Notes under the pieces: generated by a model
What the model was told of the DNA's origin: nothing
The model's database searches: none
Seen by the model: the letters and a program-made list of their open reading frames with translations, nothing else
Assembly (NCBI RefSeq): GCF_013978595.1
Contig: NZ_JACDTZ010000001.1
Location: 1,674,001 to 1,738,000, forward strand
From: Corynebacterium haematomassiliense
GTDB lineage: Bacteria; Actinomycetota; Actinomycetes; Mycobacteriales; Mycobacteriaceae
Length of the DNA stretch: 64,000 bases
Reading direction: 5' to 3'
Shown here: piece by piece, positions 1-8,361 of the stretch
How the letters are laid out: the number at the start of each line of letters is the position of its first letter
How positions within the stretch are numbered: the first letter of the stretch is position 1
Translations under genes and position numbers: made by a program

Positions 1-1495
1 CCAGCACGCGGGACTGGTACTGGCCCAACACGATGCCCTCGTAGGGCTGGCCGCCGTTTTCGCGCAGGGTCACCGGGATGCCGGGGATGGACTTGGCCAC
101 GCCCAGGGCGTGCGCCATGTCGGCGGTGTCCTGCGTGGTGTTGTCCAGCTCGTCCTGGATGCGCATGAAGGCGGTGTTGGAGGACACGGTGGTCGCCTGA
201 GTCATGGACAGCATGCCGCCGCCGCCACCGTCCCAGTTCGTCACAGTGATGTTGCCGGGCAGGTGTACCGGGGAGGAGTCGAACTGGGCGGTCAGCGGGA
301 TGCCCTGCTGCAGCGCGGCTGCGAGGGCGAAGATCTTGAACGTCGAGCCCGTTTGCAGGCCGGCGTTGGCGTAGTCCCAGCCGGAGGGGTCGTCGCCGCC
401 GTAGTACGCGCGCACTGCGCCTGTCGACGGATCCACGGCCACCGCACCAGTGCGCGCGTCCTCCTGCAGGTTGGTCAGGCGCTCGCGTGCGATGCGCTCC
501 ATGTTGGCCTGGGAGGCGGCGTCGATGGTGGTGGTGATTTGCAGGCCGCGGTTGGTCAAGTCGCTTTCGGTGATGCCCAGTGCCTCGAGCTCCTGGATCA
601 CCTGGTTCTTGATCAGGCCGTTCGGGCCGGTGGCTTCGGTGTATGCGGAGTAGGAAGCCGGGTCGCGGGTCTCCGGGTACACCATCCCGGCGCGCTGCTC
701 CGGGGTGACCTTGCCCATCTCGACGAGGCCGTCCATGACGTAGTTCCAGCGCTGCTCCGCCGCCTCGCGGTTCGTCCACGGATCCAGCTCGCTGGGCAGC
801 TGGATGGAGGCGGCCAGCACGCCGCCCTCCTCGAGGGTGAGCTGGGACGCCGGCTTGTCAAAGAAGGCGTGCGCGGCGGCCTCGACGCCGTAGGCGTTGC
901 GGCCGAAGTACACAGTGTTCAAGTAGGCGCGGAGGATGTCCTCCTTGGACCACTGGTTGGTCATCTTCACGGAGTAGACCAGCTCATTGGCCTTGCGCTC
1001 GTAGGAGTGCTCGTTGCCCACCAGCGCGTTCTTCACGTACTGCTGGGTGATGGTGGAGCCGCCGCCTGCAGAGGTGTTGCCGGTGATCTGCCCCAGCGCC
1101 GCGCGGGCGAAACCGGTCGGCGAGAAGCCCGAGTTGGTCCAGAAGTCGCGGTCCTCCGCGGCCAGCACAGCATTCTGCACCTCCTCGGGCACAGATTCGA
1201 GGGGCACCTGCTCACGGTTGCCCTCGGGCGGCACGAGGCGGGCGAGCTCGTTTTCGCCGTCGTTGAAGTAGATCGAGGAGATCTGCGCCGTCTCAATCTC
1301 GCCTGGTTCCGGGACCTCGGCCTTGGAGTACTTCCACATAAACCAGCCGACCGGCACGCAGGCGAGCAGGAGGAGGAACAGCAAGAAGGCAAGCACCCAC
1401 TGCCACGCGCGGGACTTCTTCTTTTTCTTCACGGCCGTGGTGCCGCTGGAGCCCTTCGCCTTCGCCGTATTCTTTTCAGCGCTCTGTTCAGTCAC
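1..1495 (-). CDS. Class A penicillin-binding protein (transglycosylase/transpeptidase), C-terminus cut by window edge
   Basis: This is a bifunctional peptidoglycan synthase: an N-terminal family 51 glycosyltransferase polymerises lipid II and the C-terminal transpeptidase cross-links it outside the membrane. The GTG start at 1495 gives a short Lys-rich cytoplasmic tail (KKKKKSRAW), one membrane anchor at about residues 30-50, then the GT51 EDRDF motif near residue 112. Here Asn replaces the usual His in EDxxFxxHxG. The transpeptidase SxxK motif is GSTFK with nucleophile Ser384, followed by SSN. The KTG box and C-terminus lie beyond position 1. An AGGGAA ribosome site precedes the GTG. The DUF5318 gene upstream on the same strand and the divergent MarR gene match a known corynebacterial arrangement. 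Seen: motifs and truncation. Known: family function. The exact paralogue (Pbp1a or Pbp1b) is not assigned. Confidence 0.93.
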   Translation of the reverse strand, partial: MTEQSAEKNTAKAKGSSGTTAVKKKKKSRAWQWVLAFLLFLLLLACVPVGWFMWKYSKAEVPEPGEIETAQISSIYFNDGENELARLVPPEGNREQVPLESVPEEVQNAVLAAEDRDFWTNSGFSPTGFARAALGQITGNTSAGGGSTITQQYVKNALVGNEHSYERKANELVYSVKMTNQWSKEDILRAYLNTVYFGRNAYGVEAAAHAFFDKPASQLTLEEGGVLAASIQLPSELDPWTNREAAEQRWNYVMDGLVEMGKVTPEQRAGMVYPETRDPASYSAYTEATGPNGLIKNQVIQELEALGITESDLTNRGLQITTTIDAASQANMERIARERLTNLQEDARTGAVAVDPSTGAVRAYYGGDDPSGWDYANAGLQTGSTFKIFALAAALQQGIPLTAQFDSSPVHLPGNITVTNWDGGGGGMLSMTQATTVSSNTAFMRIQDELDNTTQDTADMAHALGVAKSIPGIPVTLRENGGQPYEGIVLGQYQSRVL

Positions 1496-1597
1496 ACGTT
1501 TTCCCTGCACAATTGCACCCGCCGCGCCCGCGGGGAGGGCAAACGGGCGAGCTACCTACTACATTCCTACCGGACACCCTACCTGCCCAGTTCGGAT

Positions 1598-1972
1598 TCA
1601 CACTACTGGTACGGCTGTGACTTCTTGTAACAGATGGTTCCACTTGCACGACGGGCAGACCTCCACCACGTGGACGGTCAGCGGCCCCACCTCAGCCGCA
1701 AGCCGGTCTATCTCCTCCTCGCTGCGCGCGGTGCCTGTGCGCCTGCCCAACTTTTCGGAGTAGACCCAGCGCACGTCACGCATCACTTCGCCGCACACGG
1801 GGCAGGGCCGGGCGGAATCCTCGCCGTGGTGCTGCGCGGCGGCGCGGAGCAGGAAGTCGGCGTCGCACACCTCGTCGATAGGCAAATGCCCCCGCTTGAG
1901 CTCGCGCAGCGTCTGGCGGCGCTGCCACTCGTGGGACACCTCGTGCTCGTACGTGAACATCCCGGCCATCAT
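1598..1972 (-). CDS. DUF5318 family protein, probable zinc ribbon
   Basis: A 124-residue soluble protein (123 if the second ATG at 1969 is used) of the actinobacterial DUF5318 family. Function is unknown. Four cysteines form two CPxC knuckles (CPVC near residue 57 and CPSC near residue 106), so a structural zinc site is likely. It lies upstream of the class A PBP gene on the same strand with about 100 nt between them, and is divergent from the MarR gene, with which it shares a 55-nt promoter region. The open frame extends further upstream, but that extension would run through the MarR gene and has no corynebacterial-looking protein, so the ATG pair at 1967-1972 is preferred. The role in envelope biology is inference from position only. 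Confidence 0.8.
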   Translation of the reverse strand: MMAGMFTYEHEVSHEWQRRQTLRELKRGHLPIDEVCDADFLLRAAAQHHGEDSARPCPVCGEVMRDVRWVYSEKLGRRTGTARSEEEIDRLAAEVGPLTVHVVEVCPSCKWNHLLQEVTAVPVV

Positions 1973-2027
1973 AACCCCAGTCCTTGCTGCTAAATTTTGA
2001 AAAGTACTTGGAAGAAAGAGGTGCACA

Positions 2028-2492
2028 GTGGCGGCGCACGACGAACCCTCCGCGGAAGCCATGCGGATCGCGGCGGACATCCGCCCCGCGATGACCAGCC
2101 TGTACGTGGCGTACTTCCGCAACGCGGAGAACTCCGACCTCACCGGCCCGCAGCTGTCCGTGCTGCACAGACTGGGTTTCAGCGGGCCCACGCGCATTAG
2201 CAAGCTGGCCGCAGAGGAGGGCGTGCGCCTGCCCACCGCTTCCAACACCGTCAACCAGCTGGAAAAGCGCGAGCTCGTGCGGCGCGTGCGCTCGGTGGAC
2301 GACCGCCGCGGGGTGTCGGTGGAGCTGACCGATTTCGGCCGCGACGAACTGGAGCGCGTCGGCGCCGAGCGCACCCGCTCCCTCGCGCAGATGCTCAGCG
2401 CGCTCGACGCGGAGGCGCTGGAGAAGCTGGACTCGCTGACCGAGGTCCTCAACGACCTAGCCCGCGCATACGCCACGGGGTCCGCGGACTAG
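2028..2492 (+). CDS. MarR-family transcriptional regulator
   Basis: A 154-residue MarR-type winged-helix repressor. The central recognition region contains ISKLAAEEGVRLPTASNTVN at about residues 57-76, followed by the wing DDRRGVSVELT. Helices at both ends provide the dimer interface. The GTG start follows GAAGAAAGAGG. It faces the DUF5318-PBP pair and is followed by a universal stress protein gene. The arrangement PBP / MarR / Usp resembles the C. glutamicum neighbourhood of MalR, a MarR regulator linked to cell-envelope stress. Orthology is inferred from synteny, not shown. MarR proteins usually bind their own promoter; the ligand cannot be read from the sequence. Confidence 0.9.
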   Translation: MAAHDEPSAEAMRIAADIRPAMTSLYVAYFRNAENSDLTGPQLSVLHRLGFSGPTRISKLAAEEGVRLPTASNTVNQLEKRELVRRVRSVDDRRGVSVELTDFGRDELERVGAERTRSLAQMLSALDAEALEKLDSLTEVLNDLARAYATGSAD

Positions 2493-2521
2493 CCCCTTTT
2501 CCCGTGGCAGGGGCACATGTT

Positions 2522-2527
2522 TATGAT
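2522..2527 (+). promoter_or_regulatory. Candidate -10 element of the universal stress protein gene
   Basis: TATGAT at 2522-2527 is a near-consensus sigma-A -10 hexamer, about 40 nt upstream of the Usp coding region and just after the MarR stop. No clear -35 box is seen 17 nt upstream (TTTTCC at best), so an activator or a weak promoter is possible. Confidence 0.45.
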
Positions 2528-2562
2528 GTGTTCATTACCCGAAAACTCGCATACGCGGACAC

Positions 2563-3537
2563 GTGCCAAGGAGGAAGGCCCTGAGCAGCTCCCCAAGCGC
2601 TGACAGCGCCCATCTTGCGGACCTTGCCTTTCCCCTGCGCGTGCTTGTGGGCTGGGACGTGGCAAACACCGAGGCAGTGGAATTCGCCGCCTGGCTCGGC
2701 CGCTCGCTGCCGGTGACCGTGCAGGTGATGTCCAGCACCCAGTCCAAATGGACAAAATCCCTGGCCAACGCCACCAAAGGCCGCAAGAAGCGCATGAAGG
2801 AGGCGCAGGCCACCTTCGACTCCCGCGTGGAGAAGGCGCTGACGGAGCACATCCCGCGCGAGCAGTGGTCAAAGGACGTTTCCCGCCTCGTGGACAGCAA
2901 GGACAGGGTGCGCTCCCTGTACGAGACCGCGAAGGACTTCGGCGCGGACCTGATCCTGATGGGCTCTCGCGCGAAGACACCGAAGGGCCGGTTCCGCCCG
3001 TCCAGCGTTGCGGACGAGATGATGCGCTCCTGCCCCGTCCCGCTGGGGCTTGCGCCACGCGGGGTGAAGCTCTCCAAGAAGGGCATCACCCGCGTGACGT
3101 ACGCGATCGTGGCGGAGGACGACCCAGCTGAGCCGGAGTTTTCCGGCCTGGACTACGCCACCGCTCTGGCCTGCAAGTTGGGGCTGCCGCTGCGCATTAT
3201 CGCGTTTTCCCCCACCGCCTACGAGAAGCACACGTCCACCTGGAACGAGCAGACGCTGGGCATGCTCGACCACGCCCGCGACTACGCGTGGGCGCTGGCG
3301 GCGGAGGTCGCGCCGGACGTGTGCGACACCTTCCACGTCACCAGCTCCGTCTCGGCGGCGAAGAGCTGGAAGCGCTCCATTGATTCGGTGAAGTGGAAAA
3401 AGGGCGACATCATGTTCCTGGGGACCCATCCGTCGCCCCAGTTCACCAGCGTGTTTGTGGGCACGCTGGAAGGCGAGTTCATCCGCTACGCCTCGGTGCC
3501 TGTGGTGGTGTGCCCGCACTCCCCGAAGGCGCAGTAG
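2563..3537 (+). CDS. Universal stress protein, two tandem UspA domains
   Basis: A 324-residue cytoplasmic protein with two UspA-type nucleotide-binding folds. The first runs from about residues 25 to 165 (LRVLVGWDV strand, then DLILMGSRAKTPKGRF, the Gly-rich loop region). The second runs from about 175 to 320 and ends FVGTLEGEFIRYASVPVVVC. The start is uncertain. GTG at 2563 is the first usual start codon, but a perfect AAGGAGG Shine-Dalgarno at 2568-2574 lies inside it, and an in-frame CTG at 2581 sits 6 nt downstream of that site. Translation may therefore begin at CTG, giving a protein 6 residues shorter. Usp proteins act in starvation and stress survival. The target here is unknown. Confidence 0.88.
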   Translation: MPRRKALSSSPSADSAHLADLAFPLRVLVGWDVANTEAVEFAAWLGRSLPVTVQVMSSTQSKWTKSLANATKGRKKRMKEAQATFDSRVEKALTEHIPREQWSKDVSRLVDSKDRVRSLYETAKDFGADLILMGSRAKTPKGRFRPSSVADEMMRSCPVPLGLAPRGVKLSKKGITRVTYAIVAEDDPAEPEFSGLDYATALACKLGLPLRIIAFSPTAYEKHTSTWNEQTLGMLDHARDYAWALAAEVAPDVCDTFHVTSSVSAAKSWKRSIDSVKWKKGDIMFLGTHPSPQFTSVFVGTLEGEFIRYASVPVVVCPHSPKAQ

Positions 3538-3547
3538 GTTGGGCTCC

Positions 3548-4006
3548 ATGGAGCACCCGGAGAACGACCTTCACTCCCCCGCCGACCGTTTCTCGCGTAT
3601 GCGGCCCGAGCCGCGCTCCTTCGACGAGCTCGCGGACCAGCCGGATCCGCTGGAGGTGGACCGGAAAAACCGCCGCTCCACCCGCCAGGCGATCACGTTC
3701 GCGATGAGCACGGTAGCCGTGACCCTACTGCTGGCGTTCATTCTTGCGGTGATCTCGCGCGCGCAGGGCGGTCCGCTTTGCGACGGCAGCTCCGCCTGGC
3801 TCTGCACCGAGTCCTGGCGCACGTGGTGGGCCGTGACCACCTCGATCCCGCCGGTGGTGGGGCTACTGACCTGCGCGGTGATCACCGTGCGCAAGCTCAA
3901 CCGCTACGAACGCTGGATCCCCTGGATCGGCGTGTTCTGGATCCCGCTGGTGCCCTTCACCATGGCGTGGTTGATTATCACGCTGGGGATCTTGGCTACG
4001 CAGTAG
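3548..4006 (+). CDS. Small membrane protein with three predicted helices, function unknown
   Basis: A 152-residue protein. A charged N-terminal half (about residues 1-50, rich in Asp, Arg and Pro) is followed by three hydrophobic segments at about 55-77, 96-118 and 126-150. The chosen ATG lies 10 nt after the Usp stop codon with only a weak GGTTGGG ribosome site, which suggests co-transcription with the stress protein. Its 3' end overlaps the convergent trhO gene by 11 nt. No family was recognised. It resembles unnamed corynebacterial membrane proteins. Confidence 0.75.
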   Translation: MEHPENDLHSPADRFSRMRPEPRSFDELADQPDPLEVDRKNRRSTRQAITFAMSTVAVTLLLAFILAVISRAQGGPLCDGSSAWLCTESWRTWWAVTTSIPPVVGLLTCAVITVRKLNRYERWIPWIGVFWIPLVPFTMAWLIITLGILATQ

Positions 4007-4886
4007 CGCGCTGGGCGCACTCCCCGCAGTACGGGTTGTTTTCGCGGCAGTCCTCGCAGCTCAAGTACTGGCGGCGGCACTCCGGCTCGTTGGCGCAGTT
4101 GTAGAACTGGTTCGTGGCCGCGCCGCAGTGCACGCAGTGGCCGAGCTGCACGTAGTCCGGGTCGCCCGGCGCGCCGAACTCGGTGTGCATGCGGTCGTCG
4201 AAGACGTACAGCGAGCCCTCCCACAGCCCCGAGTTGCCGAACTTTTCGCCGTAGCGGACGATGCCGCCGTCGATTTGGTAGACCTCCTTGAACCCGCGGT
4301 TGATCATGAGGCTGGAGAGCACCTCGCAGCGGATCCCGCCGGTGCAGTACGAGATGACGGGCTTGTCCTTCATCCAGTCGTACTTGCCGGAGTCCAGCTC
4401 TTTGATGAAGTCGTGGGTGGTTTCCACATCCGGCACCACCGCGCCTTTGAACCTGCCGATCTCTGCTTCGCGGGCGTTGCGGCCGTCGAAGAACACGGCC
4501 TCGGGGTTGTCGGCCACCAGCTCGTTGACCTGTTCCGGGCTGAGGTGCACTCCCCCGCCGACCACGCCGTTTTCGTCCACCTTCAGCTCGCCCGGCGCGC
4601 CGAAGGAGACGATCTCCTCGCGGGCCTTGACGCTGAGCTTGGGAAAGTCTTCCGCCCCGCCCTCGGACCACTTGAACTCGATGCCCTTGAAGTACTCGCG
4701 GGTTTTCTTGGCGTAGGTCTTGCAGGCGCGGATGTCGCCGCCGACAGTGCCGTTGATGCCGTCCTTGGACACGATAATGCGCCCAGTCAGCCCCAGGCCT
4801 TCACACAGGTCCCGCTGCCACAGGCGCACCGCGTCCGGGTCGGCGATGGGCTGGAACTTGTAGTAGAGCAGGATCTTGCTGGTCAT
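3996..4886 (-). CDS. trhO: tRNA uridine(34) hydroxylase, rhodanese-type (TrhO/YceA)
   Basis: A 296-residue oxygen-dependent tRNA hydroxylase that forms 5-hydroxyuridine at wobble position 34 in several tRNAs. The N-terminal acylphosphatase-like domain (about 1-95) contains [16 protein letters not shown]. The rhodanese domain carries the active-site loop CTGGIRC with Cys181 and Cys187. The C-terminal tail is Cys-rich (CVHCG, CANEPEC, CEDC, CGEC), consistent with zinc binding as in longer actinobacterial members. The ATG at 4886 was chosen because the conserved [11 protein letters not shown] opening starts there; a longer open frame upstream is unrelated. It is convergent with the membrane protein before it, with an 11-nt overlap. 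Confidence 0.93.
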   Translation of the reverse strand: MTSKILLYYKFQPIADPDAVRLWQRDLCEGLGLTGRIIVSKDGINGTVGGDIRACKTYAKKTREYFKGIEFKWSEGGAEDFPKLSVKAREEIVSFGAPGELKVDENGVVGGGVHLSPEQVNELVADNPEAVFFDGRNAREAEIGRFKGAVVPDVETTHDFIKELDSGKYDWMKDKPVISYCTGGIRCEVLSSLMINRGFKEVYQIDGGIVRYGEKFGNSGLWEGSLYVFDDRMHTEFGAPGDPDYVQLGHCVHCGAATNQFYNCANEPECRRQYLSCEDCRENNPYCGECAQRATA

Positions 4887-4924
4887 GCCTGGCAGTCTAT
4901 GTCCACCCAGGCCAGCGGGGAAAG

Positions 4925-5623
4925 TTAGAGGTCGAAGGCTTTGAACGCGATAGCCAGCGGCACTCCCAGCGCTTCCCCGCCCTGCGTGGCCGCCCCGCCG
5001 ACGATCTCCGCGCCGCTGGGGTGGTCCGGTAGCGCCTGGAAGTACGCCTCGTGGGCGTCCAGCGACTGTGCGCCTTTCTCCACGTGCCGCTGCTCCACCA
5101 CCACCGCGACGTCCGGCTCGTGGGCGCCGCTGACCAGCAGTGTTTCCGCCTGGTGGCGCGGGCCCAGCTCCGGGAAGAGGAACTCGTTTCCGGCGTCGCG
5201 CGCGGCGTCCACCGCCGCCATGCCCGCCACCCGGTGGTCCGCCTGGTTCAGGCCCCACGGGGCGACAACGCTCCAGTCCTGGGTGAGCACCACGGTGGGT
5301 TTGAAGGTGCGGATCTTTCCGGCGATTGCCTTGCGCAGCTCGAGGGTGTGCTCGAGCAGGCCGTCGGTGAAGTCGAGCATCTCCAGTTCCCCTGCGCCGA
5401 CGATGTCGCAGGCGCGGCGCTGCTCTTTTGCGCGGATCTCGCGCACCTGCACAGGATCCCCGCCCGCGATGCCGTGCTCGCCGTGTGTGAGCAGCAGGTA
5501 CGCCACCTCAATACCGTCTTCGGCCCATTTGGCCACGGCGGCCGAGGCGCCGTACTCCATGTCGTCGGGGTGGGCGACGACGGCGAGGACGCGTGCGCCG
5601 TCGCTAAGCGAAAGCTCCCGCAC
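4925..5623 (-). CDS. PIG-L family zinc deacetylase
   Basis: A 232-residue member of the PIG-L (LmbE) family, zinc enzymes that N-deacetylate glucosamine conjugates, as MshB does in mycothiol synthesis. The metal and catalytic motif AHPDDMEYG is at about residues 17-25, LLLTHGEHG follows, and the distal metal-ligand region is NQADHRVAG. The GTG start at 5623 lies 1 nt beyond the TAA of the upstream HTH gene, so translation is probably coupled. No substrate can be assigned. A mycothiol or bacillithiol-conjugate amidase is possible, but the specificity residues were not checked. Confidence 0.88.
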   Translation of the reverse strand: MRELSLSDGARVLAVVAHPDDMEYGASAAVAKWAEDGIEVAYLLLTHGEHGIAGGDPVQVREIRAKEQRRACDIVGAGELEMLDFTDGLLEHTLELRKAIAGKIRTFKPTVVLTQDWSVVAPWGLNQADHRVAGMAAVDAARDAGNEFLFPELGPRHQAETLLVSGAHEPDVAVVVEQRHVEKGAQSLDAHEAYFQALPDHPSGAEIVGGAATQGGEALGVPLAIAFKAFDL

Positions 5624-5624
5624 C

Positions 5625-5960
5625 TTAACCCCGCTTTTCCTTGAACGCGTGGGCGTCGCGCGTGTACACGCGGCGGTGGGTGCCCACCTTGTGGCCGGGC
5701 AGCTTGCCGTCGTCAATGAGCTTGACCACGAACGGGCGCGAGACGCCGAGCAGGTTGGCCACCTGCTGGGTGGTCATCTCCTCGTCCGGTTCGGGCGGGC
5801 GCACCAGGCGGCCCTCCGCGAGGTCCTCGAGCAGGTCACGGACCCACACGGCGGTCTGTTTCGGCAGCGTGACGTGGTCTTCTGCGCGCGTGCGCGCCAC
5901 GGCAAGGTTGTTGTTGAGCTCGGCTAATGCGTCTTCCACCGGCGATTGCTGTTCCCGCAT
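5625..5960 (-). CDS. Excisionase-type helix-turn-helix protein
   Basis: A 111-residue protein ending in a MerR/excisionase-like HTH_17 domain: MTTQQVANLLGVSRPFVVKL then GKLPGHKVGTHRRVYTRD. The N-terminal half (about 1-60) is helical. Such proteins are often annotated as antitoxins or phage-type regulators, but no toxin gene adjoins; the downstream partner is the PIG-L deacetylase. It shares its layout with the gene at 34,805-35,230. The ATG at 5960 was taken because a candidate promoter ends just upstream, which would make the mRNA nearly leaderless. No usual ribosome site is seen. Confidence 0.8.
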   Translation of the reverse strand: MREQQSPVEDALAELNNNLAVARTRAEDHVTLPKQTAVWVRDLLEDLAEGRLVRPPEPDEEMTTQQVANLLGVSRPFVVKLIDDGKLPGHKVGTHRRVYTRDAHAFKEKRG

Positions 5961-5967
5961 GCGCTCG

Positions 5968-5996
5968 ACAATAAACCATAACCGAAACGAGCGCAA
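5968..5996 (-). promoter_or_regulatory. Sigma-A-like promoter of the HTH / PIG-L pair
   Basis: On the minus strand TTGCGC (5991-5996) and TATTGT (5968-5973) are separated by exactly 17 nt. Transcription would begin about at 5961, one base before the ATG at 5960, giving a leaderless or almost leaderless mRNA. Confidence 0.45.
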
Positions 5997-6014
5997 TAGT
6001 TAGTATTGGAAAAC

Positions 6015-7508
6015 TTAGCGCTTGTGGTACAGCGCCTTGCGCCAGTACTGCGGCTCCGAGGTGGCCAGCACGCCCAGGTTGCGGAAGATGCCCTCGTCCA
6101 CGGACCCCAGGATGGTGGTGATGTGCGCGTCGCACCCGCGCAAACTGCGCAAATGCTCCAGCGCCAGCGCCGCGTCCGGGTTGCCGGACGCCGACACGGA
6201 CAGCGCGATGAGCACCTCGTCGGTGTGCAGACGCGGGTTCACCGAGCCCAGGTGGCGGGTCTTCAGCGTCTGGATCGGCTCGATGGAATCGGGGGAGAGC
6301 AGGTGCACGTCGTCGTCGATGCCGGCCAGCAGCTTTAAGGCGTTGAGCAGCACCGCGGCGGACGGTCCGAGCAGGTCGGAGGTCTTTCCGGTGACGATGC
6401 GCCCGTCCGGCAGCTCCAGCGCCGCGCCCGGCTTGCCGGTGCGCTCCGCCACCTCGAGAGCGGGCGCGACCACCACGCGGTCCTCCACGGAAAGGTCCGC
6501 CTTGCGCATGACGTTGAGGTTGCGGTCGGAGATAGTGGAGTCGGCGTCGGCGCGGCGTTCGTCCACAAGCGCCGCGTAGTAGCGGCGGATGATCTCCTGC
6601 TCGGCGGCGTGGCGGCACGCGGCGTCGTCGGAGATGCAGTAGCCCGCCATGTTCACGCCCATGTCGGTCGGCGACTGGTACGGGTCCGCGCCGGTGGCCT
6701 CCCGCAGCAGCGTTTTCAGCAACGGGAAAACCTCGATATCGCGGTTATAGGAGGAGACCTTCTCCCCGTAGGCGTCCAGGTGGTACTGGTCGATGACGTT
6801 GATGTCGTCCAGGTCCGTCGTGGCGGCCTCGTACGCCAGGTTCACCGGGTGCGACAGCGGCAGGTTCCAGATGGGGAACGTCTCAAACTTGGCGTAACCA
6901 GCGTCGATGCCGCGTTTGTGCTCGTGGTACACCTGGGAAAGGCAGGTTGCCAGCTTGCCGGAACCGGGCCCCGGCGCGGTCATGACCACCAGGTCGCGGG
7001 AGGTTTCCACGTAGTCGTTGCGGCCGAAGCCTTCCTCGCTGACCACCTTCGCGGTGTCGTTCGGGTAGCCCGGGATCATGTAGTGGCGCGCCACCTTCAG
7101 CCCCAGCCGGCCCAGGCGCTCCACAAAGGCCTCCACGTTCTGGTTGTGGCCCTCCAGCTGCGTGACCACAACGTTTTCCACCAAAAATCCGCGGTCCCGG
7201 AACACGTCCACGAGCCGTAGCACGTCGTCTTCGTAGCTGATGCCCAGGTCAGCGCGCATCTTCTGGCGCACCACGTCGCCGGCGTTGAAGCAGATGACAA
7301 TCTCCACTTCGTCCTTGATCCGGTCCAGCATGGCGATCTTGTTGTCGGGCGTGAATCCGGGCAGGACGCGGGAGGCGTGGTTGTCGTCGAAAAGCTTGCC
7401 GCCCATTTCCAGGTACAGCTTGCCGCCCACCTCCGCGCGCCGTTCCTGGATGTGCTCGGACTGCATTTGGATGTATTTTTCGCGGTCGAACCCGATCTCA
7501 TACGGCAT
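6015..7508 (-). CDS. DUF1846 (UPF0371) family protein
   Basis: A 497-residue cytoplasmic protein that matches the DUF1846 family over its full length. It contains a phosphate-loop-like segment APGPGSGK at residues 178-185, the conserved opening [16 protein letters not shown], and [18 protein letters not shown]. The biochemical activity is not established; structures in this family suggest a nucleotide or phosphate-binding fold. The gene is divergent from the DNA glycosylase gene with only 25 nt between starts, so the two promoters must overlap. Confidence 0.9.
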   Translation of the reverse strand: MPYEIGFDREKYIQMQSEHIQERRAEVGGKLYLEMGGKLFDDNHASRVLPGFTPDNKIAMLDRIKDEVEIVICFNAGDVVRQKMRADLGISYEDDVLRLVDVFRDRGFLVENVVVTQLEGHNQNVEAFVERLGRLGLKVARHYMIPGYPNDTAKVVSEEGFGRNDYVETSRDLVVMTAPGPGSGKLATCLSQVYHEHKRGIDAGYAKFETFPIWNLPLSHPVNLAYEAATTDLDDINVIDQYHLDAYGEKVSSYNRDIEVFPLLKTLLREATGADPYQSPTDMGVNMAGYCISDDAACRHAAEQEIIRRYYAALVDERRADADSTISDRNLNVMRKADLSVEDRVVVAPALEVAERTGKPGAALELPDGRIVTGKTSDLLGPSAAVLLNALKLLAGIDDDVHLLSPDSIEPIQTLKTRHLGSVNPRLHTDEVLIALSVSASGNPDAALALEHLRSLRGCDAHITTILGSVDEGIFRNLGVLATSEPQYWRKALYHKR

Positions 7509-7533
7509 GGGTGCAATAGTACAGTCAGCGACC

Positions 7534-8340
7534 GTGCCTGAGGGTCATGTCATTCACCGGCTTGCGCGCCGCTTCAACACGGATTTCCGCCCCGCGCCGG
7601 TCTCCGCGAGCTCCCCGCAGGGGCGCTTCGAGCCTTCGCTTATCGACGGCACTCCGCTCACCCACGCTGCAGCCCACGGAAAGCACCTGTTTCTGCAGTT
7701 CACGGACGCGATCGTGCACGTGCACCTGGGTCTGATCGGGAAGTTCTCCTTTGAGCCCGCCGACACGCTGCGCGGCCAGATCCGACTGCGGCTCGTGCCG
7801 GACGGGGGAGCAGGGGATATAGCCGCCCACCTGCGCGGACCACAGACATGCGCCTACATCACCCCGGCGGAGCAGCAGGCGATTCTGGACGCCGCCGGCG
7901 AGGACCCGCTTTCTCCCGCCGCAGACCCGGACGCACTGTTCGAGCGGGTGCGGCGCTCCCGGCGCGCCATTGGCTCGCTGATGATGGACCAGGCGTACTT
8001 CGCCGGGGTGGGCAACATCTACCGGGCCGAGCCGCTGTTTCGCCAGGGCATCTCCCCGTTCACCCCTGGCCGGGAGCTGGGCCGTGAGCGTTTCGACGCC
8101 ATCTGGGCCGACCTGGTCGCGCTCATGGCCGACGGGGTGGCCACCGGGCGCATCGACACAGTGCGCCCCGAGCACTTGCCCGAGGCGATGGAGCGCGCCC
8201 CGCGGGAGGACGACCACGGGGGAGAGGTCTACGTCTACCGCCGCACCGGCGAGCCTTGCCACGTGTGCGGGCACCCGGTGGACAAGCAGCAGTTTGAGGG
8301 CCGCAACCTGTTCTTTTGTCCGTCCTGCCAGGCACTTTAG
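7534..8340 (+). CDS. Fpg/Nei-family DNA glycosylase, endonuclease VIII-like
   Basis: A 268-residue base-excision repair glycosylase/AP lyase that removes oxidised bases. The start is GTG and gives PEGH immediately after the initiator, supplying the catalytic N-terminal Pro and Glu (PE) of the family. The following [10 protein letters not shown] is typical of the mycobacterial Nei2 group. The helix-two-turn-helix contains [12 protein letters not shown]. The C-terminal zinc finger has CHVCG and CPSCQ. A longer upstream open frame runs through the divergent DUF1846 gene and is not supported. One copy of the TATCGACG motif lies inside the gene at 7641-7648. Confidence 0.92.
   Translation: MPEGHVIHRLARRFNTDFRPAPVSASSPQGRFEPSLIDGTPLTHAAAHGKHLFLQFTDAIVHVHLGLIGKFSFEPADTLRGQIRLRLVPDGGAGDIAAHLRGPQTCAYITPAEQQAILDAAGEDPLSPAADPDALFERVRRSRRAIGSLMMDQAYFAGVGNIYRAEPLFRQGISPFTPGRELGRERFDAIWADLVALMADGVATGRIDTVRPEHLPEAMERAPREDDHGGEVYVYRRTGEPCHVCGHPVDKQQFEGRNLFFCPSCQAL
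7638..7648 (+). repeat. Over-represented 11-mer GCTTATCGACG (entry stands for nine copies)
   Basis: Hand reading finds the exact 11-mer at 7638, 26479, 29529, 32525, 44169, 50609 and 62809 on the plus strand, and at 38852 and 49525 on the minus strand (lowest coordinate given). The core TATCGACG has eighteen copies in all. The further ones are at 1873, 29341, 42901 and 45439 (minus) and at 38621, 42079, 51615, 56540 and 59778 (plus). Most lie in coding sequence; the one at 62809 is intergenic. A rough base-composition estimate predicts about one to two cores in 64 kb on both strands. Function unknown; see findings. Confidence 0.8.
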
Positions 8341-8361
8341 GGCGCGGGTAGTGTGGTGCGC

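Noticed and set aside
110-1630. Long plus-strand frame opposite the PBP gene
   Set aside because: It is the antisense shadow of a gene with clear PBP motifs; its product is Val/Gly/Arg/His-rich with no family features.
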